5,423 nt of DNA from GCA-002790365 sp964486645 (lineage in GTDB: Bacteria; Bacteroidota; Ignavibacteria; Ignavibacteriales; Ignavibacteriaceae), in NCBI GenBank assembly GCA_964486645.1, contig CAZAOG010000159.1, forward strand, positions 1 through 5,423, written 5' to 3'. Position 1 is the stretch's first letter; the number at the start of each line of letters is the position of its first letter. The translations under genes and the position numbers were made by a program. Of this stretch, positions 5,415 through 5,423 are shown piece by piece. The notes beneath the pieces are model-generated. The model was given only the letters and a program-made list of their open reading frames with translations. It was not told the origin of the DNA and did not search any database.

Positions 5415-5423
5415 CAGGTTTTT

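Larger units (their letters stand above)
4918..5423. other. Gene-free region: operon leader plus palindrome cluster
   Basis: I find no credible gene in these roughly 500 bases. The part next to the operon (4918-5068) is strongly AT-rich, as expected for a promoter and leader. From about 5091 the composition changes, with C-runs, G-runs and a series of inverted repeats at 5099-5120, 5126-5164, 5184-5274, 5336-5367 and 5397-5414. None of these is followed at once by a T-run on either strand, as a normal terminator would be. The short plus-strand reading frame at 5068-5250 only translates the repeats. No tRNA, rRNA or recognised riboswitch is visible. Confidence 0.75.

Noticed and set aside
5397..5423. 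Intrinsic terminator on the plus strand (7-bp hairpin followed by TTTTT)
   Set aside because: CAGG separates the stem from the T-run, the stem is short, no plus-strand gene precedes it, and its core matches another hairpin at 5101-5118. A repeat is the simpler reading, but the window edge hides what follows.

Overview
The window is an AT-rich stretch of bacterial chromosome with five tightly packed genes, all on the minus strand (about 7-4917), preceded by a gene-free region of about 500 bases (4918-5423) full of palindromes. The AT-rich coding, the near absence of Shine-Dalgarno sequences, the family 9 glycosyltransferase types and the style of the intergenic repeats suggest a member of the Bacteroidota/Ignavibacteriota/Chlorobiota group. 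No rRNA or other marker is present, so this placement is an inference.

In transcription order (right to left) the genes are three consecutive glycosyltransferase family 9 (ADP-heptose:LPS heptosyltransferase-like) proteins (4917-3901, 3896-2835, 2845-1712), a stand-alone homocysteine S-methyltransferase domain protein (1693-830) and IspE, the CDP-ME kinase of the MEP isoprenoid pathway (837-7). Junctions are a 4-base gap, an 11-base overlap, an 18-base gap and an 8-base overlap, so one operon with translational coupling is the simplest reading. The three glycosyltransferases probably add successive heptose-type sugars to a lipopolysaccharide core or a related surface glycan. The last two genes are metabolic (methionine synthesis or methyl recycling, and isoprenoid precursors) and have no obvious biochemical link to glycan assembly.

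The gene-free region has two parts. Its AT-rich proximal part (4918-5068) should hold the operon promoter and leader, including an 8-bp hairpin just before the first start codon. The distal part (about 5091-5423) is a mosaic of inverted repeats: two related AACTGC-N4-GCAGTT hairpins at its ends, a 91-bp nested palindromic element with a C-rich/G-rich stem, a doubled AGAAAC...GTTTCT palindrome, and a pair of possibly alternative stems. It looks like a landing zone for dispersed, non-coding palindromic repeats rather than a gene.

I see no defence system, CRISPR array, transposase, phage gene or RNA gene. The repeat cluster and the unequal distribution of cysteine clusters among the three glycosyltransferases are the points most worth a second look.
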